Part shown: positions 9,469-21,700 of the stretch, in pieces
Position numbering within the stretch: position 1 is the stretch's first letter
Layout of the letters: the number at the start of each line of letters is the position of its first letter
Assembly: GCA_025766275.1 (NCBI GenBank)
Contig: JAFKAC010000006.1
Coordinates: 1,488,001-1,552,000, forward strand
Direction of reading: 5' to 3'
Origin: Lactarius indigo
Lineage: Eukaryota > Basidiomycota > Agaricomycetes > Russulales > Russulaceae
DNA: 64,000 nucleotides
The notes under the pieces: model-generated
Seen by the model: the letters and a program-made list of their open reading frames with translations, nothing else
Told to the model about the DNA's origin: nothing
The model's database searches: none
Position numbers and translations under genes: made by a program

Positions 9469-10733
9469 CACCATCAGCAGAACAACGAGGAATACTGCTA
9501 GACCCACCACTGGGAAGGGGGGGACCCCCTGGAGATGACTTCCCACACTGACAAAACAGGGAGGAGTACCCCTGGATGTACCAAGAGGACCACCAGGAGG
9601 TGGAGGAGGCGGACCACCAGGAGGAGGGCCACCAGGAGGAGGGGCACTACTCAGAGGACATGGTCACGAGAAGTTAACAGGCGAGCCCCCTTCCATCTTT
9701 GATGGTGACCGTACTAAAGTCAACTCATTCCTCACGTGATGGCATGTATATTGGGGAATGAATCTCGATGCCCCCATCATGAGGAATGACTACCAACAAT
9801 CACTCCTTTTCTTGTCCTACATCAAAGAAATCAGCATCAGTGAATGGGTGCTGTCCTATCTCAAATGGCTCAACCGCCAAATACAACGAGGAGTCAATCA
9901 ACACATGTGCGCATTGTGGGATGGAGTAGCAGATGGATTTAACCAAAGGTTTGTAAACACACTAGAAAAAGAACAAGCTCAAGTGCTTCTAAGGAAAGGG
10001 ATGAAGATGGTGGACGGGGATATTGACAAATACATCAACAAATTTGAGGAGGCCGCCCACAAGATGGGGTATCAACTCAATGACCCACAAACTATCGACC
10101 TGTTCACCACAGGGATCCCCAAGAAACTATATGAAAGAACATATGACCTTGATGAACCAGAAACTTTTGATGAATGGAAGGCAGCCGTACTCCACCAGCA
10201 GAAGAATTACATCCACATGCACACAAGACTTGATGACTACAAGGAAGTGCCAAAGAAACAGAACAAGTCAGGCAATGCAGGGTGGACAGTTCCCCAGAAC
10301 ATCACCAACCCCTGGGCTATGGATATGTCAGCAGACCGGACCCGAGCTAAGGCCCGGTTAGCCGGATCAGAAGAAATCGACTACAGCAGACCGCTGTATA
10401 CCAGCTTACCTCCCTTCCCCCCTAGAGGAGGGCCAGGTGCAAGAGGTCGAGGAAGAGGGGGGTCTCAACGAGACTTAAGGATGGTGTTGTGCTATAATTG
10501 TAACGCACTGGGACATCTCTCATGGAATTGTCCACACCCCAGACAGCCACGGCAGTGGCAACCACAAAATCCCGGACCATCTAATGTCCGGATGACAGAA
10601 ACTGATTATTATGCACAAGAAATGCCACCAGCTCAAATACAAGCTGCATCAACTAGCAAAAGCGCCGAAGAACGTGCCAGAGAGTGGCTTACTGGAGTTG
10701 CAAATGCCCCCGATGAAGTAAAAGACCTGATAC

Positions 10734-11362
10734 TGATGAACAGCACACATAGATAGCATACTCACAGAGGGACAAAGTGTTCTGTGGTGAGATAAGCTGG
10801 GTGGCTGGAAAGCAGCAACAGGAGATCTTGCAAGGTAAAGCAGAAGTGTCTGGCACACAAGCAGTGAGAACTGATGATATACATTGAGGAGCAGAAGGCT
10901 TACCTGGCACACAAGCAGTGAGAACTGATGTGGACCAGGAGCGTACATGGTACTCTACTTATACACTTTCTGGGAGTGACACTGTACAAGGGATGTAACA
11001 CTAGGTCACGTAGTACAAGGAAGTATTGTTCTACAAACAGACAAAGGAGTGGACGTTCTGAGAACAAGGGAAGAAAGAATAAGGAGAGTCCAGAAGCAAA
11101 TGATATCATACTGACATCATAATAAGGATAGTCCTAAGTAAGTAAAGAACAAAGAGAAGTACAAAGGCGTTATACAATGCAGAGTCCGGATGTATGATGT
11201 CATAGAACTACAGTGATGTCATAGATGACGCAATGGTAAGTCCAGATTGTACAGATCAAATTAATATCTAATCTACAAGTCCTGTATATCTAATCTAAAG
11301 CAGTCCATGCTGCAAGTCCGGTCCGTACAAGCCGCTAAGTGCGCAAGGGTCACTTATCAACA
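10734..11362 (+). mobile_element. Solo LTR of a fourth family (629 bp, TSD GATAC)
   Basis: This LTR starts TGATGAACAGC and ends CTTATCAACA with GATAC on both sides (10729-10733, 11363-11367). It sits a few codons before the gag frameshift site. A copy of the same LTR lies in reverse orientation at 51706-52316 with a different TSD, which confirms the boundaries independently. The interior holds repeated CACACAAGCAGTGAGAACTG words but no coding sequence. Confidence 0.9.
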
Positions 11363-11389
11363 GATACTACAGGATTTGTGGGGGAAAGA

Positions 11390-11396
11390 GGGTTTT
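11390..11396 (+). promoter_or_regulatory. Predicted -1 ribosomal frameshift site (family B gag-pol)
   Basis: The heptamer G GGT TTT lies in the gag frame four codons before the gag stop TGA (11406-11408). A -1 slip moves into the frame that encodes GFLEHLNPSAWVRALN and then the protease. The sequence fits the XXXYYYZ rule. The reverse-strand copy keeps GGGTTTT at 52479-52485 with the same frame relation. Confidence 0.7.
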
Positions 11397-12000
11397 TGGA
11401 ACACCTGAACCCATCGGCCTGGGTGAGGGCTTTAAATTGTAATTCTGTAATCATGACGCACTTCTGTTCTCTTCTAATTCCAGTCTCGATTTGCATGAAT
11501 TACTGAATGGCTGACATAAGAGCATTGGTGGACTCTGGAGCCACCGACAACTTCATACATCCCAACTTCGCCAAGAAATTAGGGATTGGGACCCAGCCAC
11601 TACCCACACCACGAAAGATCTGGAACATAGACAATATGGAAAACAAAGCTGGGTCCATTACTCATTCTACCGATCTAGACGTATATGCAAAAGGATACCA
11701 CAGGACTATGTGGTTCTTAATCATGGACCTTGGAAGCGAGGAAATCGTCCTGGGCTACCCTTGGTTGGCAACATACGAACCAACCATCAATTGGAGGGAT
11801 GCAGTCATACACAAGGAGGTCATGCCAGTCATAATAAGCACACAGGACAGTCTACACCATCATACCGTCATTGCCGCTACCCTCACTGATGATCAAAAGG
11901 ATGAGATAGTCTCTGAGATGCATGAAGAAGACATGCATCTGTGAGCAACCACATCCACAGAACTCACAATAAAGGCGAAGGCGGAAGAAAAACCCATAGA
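11397..12000 (+). pseudogene. pol: aspartic protease domain (family B)
   Basis: After the frameshift the pol frame reads through a linker to the retropepsin domain: ADIRALVDSGATDNFIHP carries the catalytic DSG, and IVLGYPWLATYEP is the conserved flap-distal motif of gypsy proteases. The enzyme would cut the Gag-Pol polyprotein. TGA codons at 11504-11506 (between NY and MAD) and 11942-11944 break the frame. Confidence 0.85.
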
Positions 12001-13385
12001 ATTACCCACGGTATACCAAAACTTCCAGAAGCTCTTTAGCGAAGCAGTGTCCCAACACTTCCCTCCTGCAAGACCATGGGACCATGCCATTGACTTTAAA
12101 CCAAATACTCCCTCCGCGATAGACTGCAAAATATACCCATTGACGCAGGAAGAAGAAGGGAAGCTCAAGGAATTCCTAGACGAAAAGCTTCAACAGGGAT
12201 ATCTATGTCCCTCCATCTCCCTGTACACATTGTCATTCTTCTTTGTTAAAAAGAAGGATGGAAAGCTATGCCCTGTCCAGGACTACCGTGTCATCAACTC
12301 GCACACCATACAAAACCAATACCCACTCCTGTTGATCCAAGACCTCATTTACAACCTCAGTAATGCACACATCTACACTAAGCTTGATATCCACTGGGGG
12401 TATAACAACATCTGCATACAAGAAGGCGACCAAGAAAAAGCTGCCTTCAAGACTAAGTTCGGGCTCTTCAAGCCCACAGTCATGTTCTTCGGACTCACCA
12501 ATTCACCCGCAACCTTCCAAACCATGATGAATCACATCTACCGGGATATGATTGCAAAACACAAACTCCGTGGCACTGTTATTCGAGTATACATGGATGA
12601 CATCGGCATCACCACACGTGAAGGATCCACCTCTGACAACCACATTGCCATGGTCACAGATGTCCTTTGCATTGCCCAAGAACATGACCTCTACTTCAAA
12701 CTTGAGAAATGTCTTTTTCACCAACCTCAGATGGATTACCTGGGGGTAATCCTTGAAAAGGGGGTAACACGCATGGACCCGGTAAAAGTTTGTGGCATCA
12801 AGGACTGGCCAACGCCAACAAAAGTCAGGGACATATGCTCTTTTCTCAGCTTTTGTAACTTTTACTGCCTCTTCATCCAAGGTTTTGCCACACACGCATG
12901 ACCATTAAACTGCCTAACAAGAAAAGATGTTGAATGGAGGTGGACAGAAGACGAAGATCGCATGTTCAGAACACTCAAATGCCTTGTCACTGAAGAACTG
13001 GTGCTAGCGCACCCCAACCTACAAGACCAGTTTGAGCTGGAAGTTGATGCATCGGGATTTGCAGTAGGTGCCGTACTACTACAGAAGAAAGGTGACGGGC
13101 GTAAGCACCCTGTAGGATACTATTCAGCCACGTTAAGCAAAGCAGAACGCAACTACGACATCTACAATCTGGAACTTCTTGCCATTGTGAAGGCCCTGCG
13201 ACACTGGAGGCCACTACTTGTGGGTTCCCCCCACAAAATCAAGATCTTCTCCGACCACCTCAACCTCCAATACTGGAAGACACCTCAAAAGATTAGCAGA
13301 GGAGTTGCAAGAGAGGTATTGGAACTTATGGAGTACGACTTCAAAATCCACCACATCAAGGGCAAAACAACGGTCGAGCAGATGC
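12001..13385 (+). pseudogene. pol: reverse transcriptase and RNase H (family B)
   Basis: The RT is recognised by RPWDHAIDF, FFFVKKKDGKLCPVQDYR, KLDIHWGYNNICI, MFFGLTNSPATFQTMM and the catalytic VYMDDI near 12590. The RNase H follows with VDASGFAVGAVLLQ, NYDIYNLELLAIVKAL and SDHLNLQYW. A TGA at 12899-12901 lies between RT and RNase H. At about 13370 one base is missing in a run of A (GKTT instead of GKTN), after which the true frame (GRADALSRQPDY) continues one register over. Confidence 0.9.
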
Positions 13386-14670
13386 ACTATCCAGACAACC
13401 GGACTACAATCAAGGGGAGGACGACAACAAAGGTGTAGTTGTCCTACCTCCTGAAGTATTTGTGCGAGCCGCTAATGCAGCATGTGTCATGGAAATACAC
13501 CCCTTACTGCAACAACCAAGACAATGACAAGACCCGATTATCATCAAAACATGGGTCGATGCACACCAGCTGAAGAAGATAGAGGGAGAATGGTATAAAG
13601 ACGGGTGATTGGTAGTCACAGGACCTCCGACAGCCTACCGAACTATCATACATGACCACCACGACCTACCAGTCCACAGGCATCCAGGCATCAGTCATAC
13701 ACAACGAATCATCGAGCGCCATTATTGGTGGCCCCGCATTCGCCGAGATGTATATGAATACGTCACGGGATGCACGGACTGTCAGCACAACAAAGTCAAC
13801 ACTAGACCAACCTGTGCACCTCTACACCCCATTACCGTCGTCACGGATGCCCCTCCATTCCACACTATAGCCCTAGACTTTATCACCAAGTTACCAATCT
13901 CCCAGACTTACGACAGCATCCTCACCATCACTGACCACGACTGCAGTAAGGCATCAATATTTATTCCTTGCAACAAAGAAATTACGGTGGAAGAAACAGC
14001 AATTCTGTATGTAAATCATGTCTTCAAACGATTCGGACTACCGCGCAAAATCATCAGCAATTGCAACCCCTGATTTGCACCCAAGTTCACCAGAGAGATA
14101 TGCCAAATCTTGGGCATCCAACAGAACATCTCAACAGCATATCACCCACGCACGGATGGACAATCCAAACGAACCAACCAATGGCTGGAGCAATATCTGC
14201 GTTTCTGGGCCAACAAGTGGCAAGATAACTGGGCGGCATATCTCCCTATAGCAGAATTCGCTCACAACAATTGGCCCCATGAACACACGAAACAATCACC
14301 ATTCATGCTCCTCATGGGCTACAAACCAACAGCTGATTGGACAGATAAGCCATCCCCTATCCCAAATGTAATCACCAGATTAACCCAATTGAAGGAGGCT
14401 CAGCAATTGGCCCAGGATCTCATCAGAAAGGCACAAGACAGCTGGGTCAAGCACAAAGATATGCCACGATACCAAATTGGAGATCAGGTGTGGCTGGAAG
14501 GGAAGCACCTCAGAACCAATCAGCCCACAGCAAAATTAGCGGCATGACACCACAGGCCATTTAAGATCATCCAGGTGATGTCCCCATACAACTACCGCCT
14601 TGAACTTCCCACACAGTGGAGCATACATCCTGTGTTTCACATAGATCTTCTCATGCCCTACAAAAGTACT
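13386..14670 (+). pseudogene. pol: integrase (family B)
   Basis: The integrase has its zinc domain (HDHHDLPVHRHPGISHTQ, CTDCQ), the catalytic core (IALDFITKLP, the segment after RKIIS, and QSKRTNQWLEQYLRFW) and the C-terminal RPFKIIQVMSP with HPVFHIDLLMPY. TGA codons at about 13528, 13606, 14071 and 14545 replace sense codons; for KDG-R-LVV and P-R-F the related copies show arginine. At the second catalytic position the motif is NCNP instead of DQDP, so a catalytic aspartate is also lost. Confidence 0.85.
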
Positions 14671-16127
14671 ACCTTTCACGGCGAGAATTTCCCTTGCCCC
14701 CCACTGGATCTTGTGGAAGGGGAAGAAGAATATGAAGTTGAGGCTGTTCTGGACTCTCGGCATTATGGCTGCCGCAGAAAACTCCAGTATCTCATCAAAT
14801 GGAAGGGATATCCTGACTCAGAGAATCAGTGGGTCAACAAGGATGATGTATATGCCCCCAAGGCCATAGCAGAATATCAGGCAGGCTGGACAACAACGCG
14901 AAGTCTTAAAAGCCAGCCAGTTGAGGACCAGGGAGAGTATCCCGCCTTCATTCGCTCCTCCTATACTTCCATGCCCACTTCCCCTCTCAGACATGTCACC
15001 ACAGCAATCCTCCTCGACCAAGTCACACAAGATGCTGCTGCCATCCTCCAAGACAATGAAGAAACCATGGTTCCAGCAGTCCAACTCACTCTGTACACAC
15101 CTGTGGACCTGCAACTGGGGCATATCACTGCTCAAGAATGGGCTCATGTCCTACAGAGATTCCCTGACCTGACTCACCAGCCCAACAACAAGCAGCAGCA
15201 TGCCGTTGCTCACATCTTCAGAGACAACAACAGCGAAAGGGAGCCTATCGCAGTCATCCCCCAGGTGACAACCTCATCGGCACAAGGGGAATTCTCCCTG
15301 CCAAGTGTCCCCTCAAAGATCCAACTGGAGTTAGAAGCAGTGGAGGATTGGCGGAGAGTGGCAAAGGAGTGGGCCGACGAACAGTTGCACTTAGCGCAGC
15401 AGAGGTTGAGCGAGCTGCGGCAGTGCAGACAGTGCTACCTAACGACAAAGCTCACTATGAGGATGGAGATTACTACCTGGTCAGACACCCCCTCCTTTGA
15501 ACACACAGCCACCCTACTGATTCCTGAATCACCCCATGGCTCGTTCACACCAACAGAACCCCCATGTCTCGAGGACGTGTGCGACTGCCCGGCGTCGCAC
15601 TTCACACCCCCATTATGCACAACGATGACCCTGCGCAGGTCCTTGTGCCTGAAGGGTTCAGGGCAAATTGACAGCCCCATTACGTTCACTTCCCCATCAC
15701 TGGACCCAATGGTGTAGAGATGAATGCCAGCCATATACAAATTGTCAGAGGTGCAAACCCTTTCGTCCTGGGGCTCATTCCAGGCTCTCCCCATCTTTAC
15801 GGCAAACCACTCTATGCCCATCTGATGCTGCCGGCTGCTAGACATGCCCACATCACTCACAAGGATCTGGTCATCCTTGCCATGGACAAGATTACAGACC
15901 GCGCCCTCCACCGTATTGGGGATGAGTCCCTGACGGCTGAGGTGATGAGGTATCGAGTGGCTGCCTATGAAGAAGAGTGGCTCACAGCCCACATCCGCCA
16001 ACTCCAGGCGATGCGGCTGACAGCAAGAGATGACAAGATGGACTGCATCTACCAGCTAGAGAGAGCTGACATGTTCGGGAGGCTGGGAGATGAACAGGCC
16101 ACATGGCCAGCACAAGACTTCCAGTGA
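14671..16127 (+). pseudogene. pol: chromodomain and C-terminal extension (family B)
   Basis: The chromodomain reads EEEYEVEAVLDSRHYG, then [21 protein letters not shown] (about 14720-14850). It is followed by a linker with ITAQEWAHVLQRFP and WRRVAKEWADEQLHLAQ. Near 15430 the homologous reading continues one frame back (YYLVRHPLL, then VLVPEGFRAN and HFPITGPNG), with TGA codons in it, and ends in the open segment 15720-16127 with GSPHLYGKPLYAHLML and a coiled-coil end. The latter matches the family A tail (LYGKPLYA, LTAEV in C). Function unknown. Confidence 0.75.
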
Positions 16128-16142
16128 GTCTGGAGTCTCACA

Positions 16143-16157
16143 CTGAAAAGGGGGTGA
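16143..16157 (+). promoter_or_regulatory. Polypurine tract, family B
   Basis: CTGAAAAGGGGGTGA directly precedes the 3' LTR. It is identical in core (GAAAAGGGGGTGA) to the tract of family A, and would prime plus-strand synthesis. Confidence 0.8.
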
Positions 16158-16546
16158 TGTTACGGTGGTGCCCATTGGACCCTTACTGTACTGGTGATGA
16201 CTATGGCTGTAAGGTATATTAGTCATGGACTTGGGGTTTACGATAGGTGATAGGGGCTATGAGATGACTCGATCCTAGTACAGGTAGTAGTAGTATTAGG
16301 ATTGCGATATTTACGCGATACGTTGGACGCTACCTTACTGTGACTCATAGCAGCGCTTCAAAGCCTGCTCAACTTGTATTTAAACTGGCTTGCAAAGACC
16401 AAGACAAACCATCTTGGTCTTCTTCAATCGTCACTTCTTGCCTCCTCTAAAGTCTCTTCCCATCTTTGCTTCTTGTCTTCGAGCGCTATCCAAGTGCATT
16501 GTTTCCCTAGTGTCTTTGCACATCTAGGATCGCCTTTGAGCCATAT
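16158..16546 (+). repeat. 3' LTR of family B, left part
   Basis: The LTR begins TGTTACGGTGG and is colinear with 7411 onward. It is cut by the family C element after GAGCCATAT; the rest of the LTR is at 24426-24501. Confidence 0.9.
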
Positions 16547-17125
16547 TGTTACGATTCTTTTCGGACTCGTCTCTTTTTCCTTACTACTGTTCCATCCCCA
16601 CACTATACGAGCCCTGTACGATTACACGGACTTTACGACTTCCCGGTTTCTATCATGCGATCTGCTTATCAGCGTTTCCTTCTGATAAAGCTTGACATGT
16701 GCTAGTTTCCGACTTGTTCCCTCTCACGCGCAACCCCGCGTGATTCTCCTTTGTTCCCGATATACTCGCACCTTGTTCCCTTTATACTCACTCCTTTGTC
16801 CCTCGATTCGGCGATGGCGCCATCTGTTTGCGATGGCCATACAGTGTAGTCCCTATTTAACCCTAGTCATACCTAGCTTGTACGGTAGACTAGACTTCTT
16901 GTGTAATACCACACTCATCTACGCGAACTCATTCGAGTCCCCTGTCTCTCGATCCCCGTGTTAGCTAGACCTTCGAGTCTTAGCCATCCTCTACAGTCCG
17001 AGTGACATGCGTCCTCGTGACTCTTGTGCACCATCACTTCTGAAGTCAAGCCTCTGAGCTTGGACTCCCGTTTGATCGACTGACTTAGTACAGGTCGTAC
17101 ATAACGCCCCTGTGGTGGCGTTACA
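16547..17125 (+). repeat. 5' LTR of family C (579 bp)
   Basis: It runs TGTTACGATT to GGCGTTACA. TATTTAA (16854-16860) is followed 27 nt later by AGACTAGACTT (16887-16897), the partner of the PBS and probable transcript start. Confidence 0.93.
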
Positions 17126-17127
17126 TT

Positions 17128-17138
17128 AAGTCTAGTCT
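17128..17138 (+). promoter_or_regulatory. Self-priming primer-binding site, family C
   Basis: AAGTCTAGTCT starts two bases after the LTR end and is the exact reverse complement of AGACTAGACTT in the LTR. The word differs from that of family B, but distance to the LTR and complementarity to the TATA-proximal LTR word are the same. This co-variation supports Tf1-type self-priming. Confidence 0.8.
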
Positions 17139-17145
17139 CCCCATC

Positions 17146-18789
17146 GTGGCTCTCACCAGCCGAAGCCGAACACAGTTTGTCAAGGAATACCTGGAGTGAC
17201 ACCCCTACGATGATCTACGATCTTTGATCAAGGGAACCGCTCTCTGGAGAAACACCCCACACGACGAAGGGTACTACGTTTACGACCCCAACAAACACAC
17301 GTACGAACCAATTGAATATATCGAAGACCAACATATCTGGGCCTACGTCACCTACTCTGATACGAAACACTCCTGGTATTCATACAAACCCGTTCCTGCA
17401 CATCTAGGGCTAGGACCGGGAAAAGGACAAATTAGCGCCATCGAAACAGACTCCGACATCGAAGAACCATCATCTGAACCAGACTCAGACAACCCCACAC
17501 TCACGCCAACTATTCAACGCCCTGTAGATTTCACATCATATGCCGATATGTCCACGACCCAACTCTCCACCACCCTCACCACCTCCCAACCACTCGCAAG
17601 CTCCTCGACGACGAATCCTACAAGTAGTGGAGGACATCCTGTGGGAGGAAGTATGTCGGCAAGTGGAGGAGGCACTACGGGAAGCGCAGGAGGCCATCAT
17701 GGAGGCAGTGCGCCTGGAGGTGGAGGCGGTGCACCTGGAGGTGGAGGCGGTGCACCTGGAGGCGGAGGCGGCGGAGCAGCAGCTGGCCCAGCCGCTGGAG
17801 GACCTCCCCAACCAAACGGACAACTCGGGGGAAACCCCCCACCAGAATTCACCAGAGATCGGGAAGCCAGTCGAGCCTTCCTCAACGCTTTCGCCCTCTA
17901 TCGAGGAATGAACCCAAACGTCCAACAACTCACCCTCCCCTACTCCCGAGCAATGACTCTCCTCTCCTACATCCGAGGACCGCTAGTGGACGACTGGGTT
18001 GAAGAACAGATACAATGGCTGGCAGATCAATTGGCAGGCGGCGTGGCTATGAACGCCGAGAACCTATGGAACACCATAGAAACACGCTTTATCCAAGCAT
18101 ATACAGACACCACCCAGCAGCAAAAAGCCCGACACGCCATTCAAAGTCTACGAATGGATAAAGAAGACATCGACACTTATATAGCCAAATTTTCCAATCT
18201 GGCCAATAAAGCGGGATATAACAAAGACGAAGCCACAACTCTGGAAATCTTCCAGAAAGGTCTTCCAAATGCACTAGTCATCAATGCCATCAAATTCCAC
18301 CATCCTGTAGACTGGGACGATTGGAAAACGGCAGTAACGCTCCAACAAGCAGAATATCTCCTGCTCAAGGACAGGCTTACGAAGGGAAGGATGGACAAGA
18401 AAGGAGGCGCCTCCCGGGATCAATGGCTGAACGCCCTCAACAAAGCTAAAGACCCAAATGCAATGGATGTCAGCCGTACCCACGCAAGAGCAGCAATGAC
18501 AGACGACGAAAAGAAGCAACTCCAAAAAGAAGGAAGATGCTTCTGATGTCGAGGCCAAGGGCATATCTCCAGATTTTGCCCCCAGAAACCAACTACCACC
18601 GCTAAGGCTGCGAGCACTAATGACCCCGCTCCTGCTACAGCTACCATTTCTATGACGGCCTCATGACCTCTTTTGAACGAAGAACAAGTGGACGCCCAAG
18701 TAGCGGCTTTGTTCGCTCAAACCCCTGAAGTACGAGAACTAATGGTGGATAAACTCTTCGGACAGAAGAAGGATTTTCTAAACGCTTAA
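17146..18789 (+). pseudogene. gag (family C)
   Basis: The frame runs from the GTG of ATCGTGGCT at 17146, through TGA at 17197-17199, into the long open part 17200-18543 and on to TAA at 18787-18789. After an N-terminal domain (WRNTPHDEGYYVYDPNK) and a Ser/Thr-rich linker there is a Gly-rich stretch at about 17650-17800. Then comes the capsid-like domain (FLNAFALYRGMNPN, LSYIRGPLVDDWVEEQ, DIDTYIAKFSNLANKAGY) and a zinc knuckle whose CF-R-CRGQGHISRFC is broken by TGA at 18544-18546, where CGA is expected. A third TGA is at 18664-18666. No upstream in-frame ATG is present near the N-terminus. Confidence 0.85.
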
Positions 18790-21700
18790 ACCTGGCGGCC
18801 TGGGCTAGAGCATTAAAACTTAGCATGTACAATAGCAGATTCCGATATATGCGAATTCCAGTACTTTTCAAATCTGCACACGCGACGGCTGAACGAAATG
18901 TCCTGATAGACTCAGGCGCAACAGACAACTTCATAAGCGCAAACCTCCTGAAACGACTCAAAATCGCCTGGTTGGCAACAGAACGACCCATCAAAATATG
19001 GAATGTAGATGGAACCCATAACCAAGGAGGAGAAATCACGTCCTTCACCGATCTTACTGTTAAAACAGGAGGAAAGACCCATAACCTTCGATTCCTTATC
19101 ACAGATTTAGGAAATGACGAAGTTATATTGGGGTACCCCTGGTTTACGGCCTTCGAACCCAAATTCCACTGGCGTGATGCCACCCTAGATGAAGAATTCC
19201 AACCAGCAGTCGTTACCAGTCTAAACTTGTCCGACGAAGCCATGCCTTTGGAAGCAACCATTAAGGCATTGGAGACGTATCAACTGGACGAATTGACCTG
19301 GGAACAACTTGAGGATGAAGCGGACCCCCACACTGGACTACGAAAAACAACTACAGCATCTGAATTAGCGCAGCGAGAAGCAGCCAAAAAACCCCTGAAG
19401 ACCTTTGAAGAGATGGTCCCAGAAGAATACCACAGACATCAAAAGGTCTTCAGTGAAGAAGCATCACAGCGCTTCCCCCCATCACGACCATGGGACCACG
19501 CCATAGATCTAGTCCCAAATGCCCCAGAAACGATGGATTGCAAGGTCTACCCACTTACAATCCCAGAAACGGAGAAACTGACGGAGTTCGTGACCGAACA
19601 CCTGGACAAGAAATACATCCAACCCTCAAAATCGCCTTACGCCTCCCCTTTCTTCTTCATCAAAAAGAAGGACGGGAAACTACGCCCAGTACAGGATTAT
19701 CGCCATCTCAATGAGCTCACCATAAAGAACCATTACCCGCTCCCCCTAATCCCCGAATTAATCGACAAGATTCGAGAAGCGCGACTCTATTCGAAACTAG
19801 ACATCTGCTGGGGATACAATAATGTCCGAATCAAACAGGGGGATGAATGGAAGACAGCATTCAAAACAAACCAGGGGTTATTCGAGCCCAGGGTCATGTT
19901 TTTCGGTCTTACCAACTCCCCCAGTACTTTCCAAACGATGATGGACACCATCTTCCGGGAACTGGTACTAACAGGAGAAGTCATCATTTATATGGACGAT
20001 ATCCTGATCGCGACCGCGGACGATCGTACCCGTCACAGACAAATATTACATTGAGTCCTCGACCTTTGTGACGAACATGATCTATACATCAAACCAGAGA
20101 AATGCGTGTTCGAAGTCTATGAGGTGGAATACTTAGGACTGATTATCGGGCACGGACAACTTCGAATGGACCCAGTCAAAGTGCAAGGGGTGCGCAACTG
20201 GAAGGCACCAAAATCACTAAAAGAAGTATGGGCCTTCCTGGGATTCTGCAATTTCTACCGACGATTCATAAGAGGATTCTCAACCATGGCAAGGCCGCTC
20301 CACGACCTCATGAAAAAGGACGTCCCATGGGAATGGACCGAAGCTAGACAAAAAGCATTTGACACCATCAAGGAACAGATCAGCGCAGAACCGGTACTCC
20401 TATTCCCAAAGTTAGACCAACCCTTCGAAATCAAAGTCGATGCCTCGAGTTGCGCCCTGGGAGCAGTCCTAAACCAAAAGGGGGAAGATAACAAAACCCA
20501 TCCAGTTGCGTTCTACTCCGAATCACTATCGGAAGCAGAATGTAACTATGACATTTACGATAGAGAATTATTAGCAATCGTCAAAGCATTACGGGCGTGG
20601 CGCACGTACCTGGTGGGATCCCCCCATCTGATAACAATCCACACAGACCACGCAAACCTACAGTACTGGAAAGAACCCAGGAAGATCAGTCGACGAGTAG
20701 CACAGGAATTCCAAGAACTATCTGAATACAATTTCATACTCAAACACATTCCCGGCACAAAAAACACGCAAGCAGATTCTCTATCACCAAGACCCGACTA
20801 CGACGATGGCACGAGCGATAACAACCGTGTTACAGTGCTTCCAGACGAAGTATTCCTCAAAGTGACGCAAATGTCCATGCATGATATGGACATATGGACT
20901 CAAATCGCACAAAACATGAACAAAACGACACTTCTTCCATGGATAGAACCACATAACCTCAAAAAACACGACGGGCTGTGGTGGAAGGGCGACGCCCTCG
21001 TTGTTGTGGGAAACAATGAACTTAAGCGGGGGGTGATTACCTTTTTCCACGATACCCCAAGCGCAGGACACTCAGGAATCGCAAACACCCTCAAACTGTT
21101 ACGACGAGACTTCTGGTGGCCTAACATGCGCAAAGATGTGGAGGCTTACGTCAAAGGATGTGCGACGTGCCAAAGTAACAAAATCAATCATCACCGACAG
21201 AAACCCCACTTATTTCCCATCACCACGGAACCATCGGCCGAACCATTTGAAGTGGTAGCCATGGATTTCATAGTCAAACTCCCGATGTCTAAAGGATTCG
21301 ACTCGATTTTGACCGTCACGGACCACGATTGTTCAAAAGCAGCAATATTCATACCGTGTAACGAGACCATAACATCAGAAGGAGTGGCGAAACTCTACCT
21401 CCGATACGTCTACCCCCATTATGGCTTACCCCAAAGGATAATCTCGGATCAAGATCCAAGATTCGCATCTACATTCATGAGACAGCTATGCAAAACACTA
21501 GGGATACAACAAAACGTATCGTCAGCATACCACCCCCAAACAGATGGCCAATCAGAACGCACCAATCAATGGCTGGAACAATACTTACGACATTGGTGCA
21601 ATGTGCAACAGGACAACTGGGTAGAACTGCTGCCTATGGCGCAATTCGCTCACAATTCCTGGAAAAATGCCACTACCAAACACTCCCCCTTTTCGCTTAT

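Larger units (their letters stand above)
8345..11408 (+). pseudogene. gag (family B), interrupted by two solo LTRs
   Basis: Gag coding runs 8345-9042, 9474-10733 and 11368-11408 around two solo LTRs. An N-terminal domain (DQWTSFHPY, FRPVEFNFDHLCW) is followed by an acidic linker, a Gly/Pro-rich linker near 9590-9660, the capsid-like Retrotrans_gag domain from about 9690 (HVYWGMNLDAPIMRNDY to YDLDEPETFDEWKAAVL) and a CCHC knuckle, CYNCNALGHLSWNC, near 10490-10530. It should form the particle and bind RNA. No ATG is present at the N-terminus; the first conserved codons follow GTGGC just after the PBS. TGA stops occur near 8396, 8628, 8785 and 9737; the reverse-strand copy has sense codons there, at least one of them arginine. 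The frame ends in TGA at 11406-11408. Confidence 0.8.

Noticed and set aside
17697..17928. Minus-strand open frames opposite the Gly-rich linker of C gag
   Set aside because: Their Pro/Ala- and Ser-rich peptides are only the antisense of the GGC/GGA repeats in gag.
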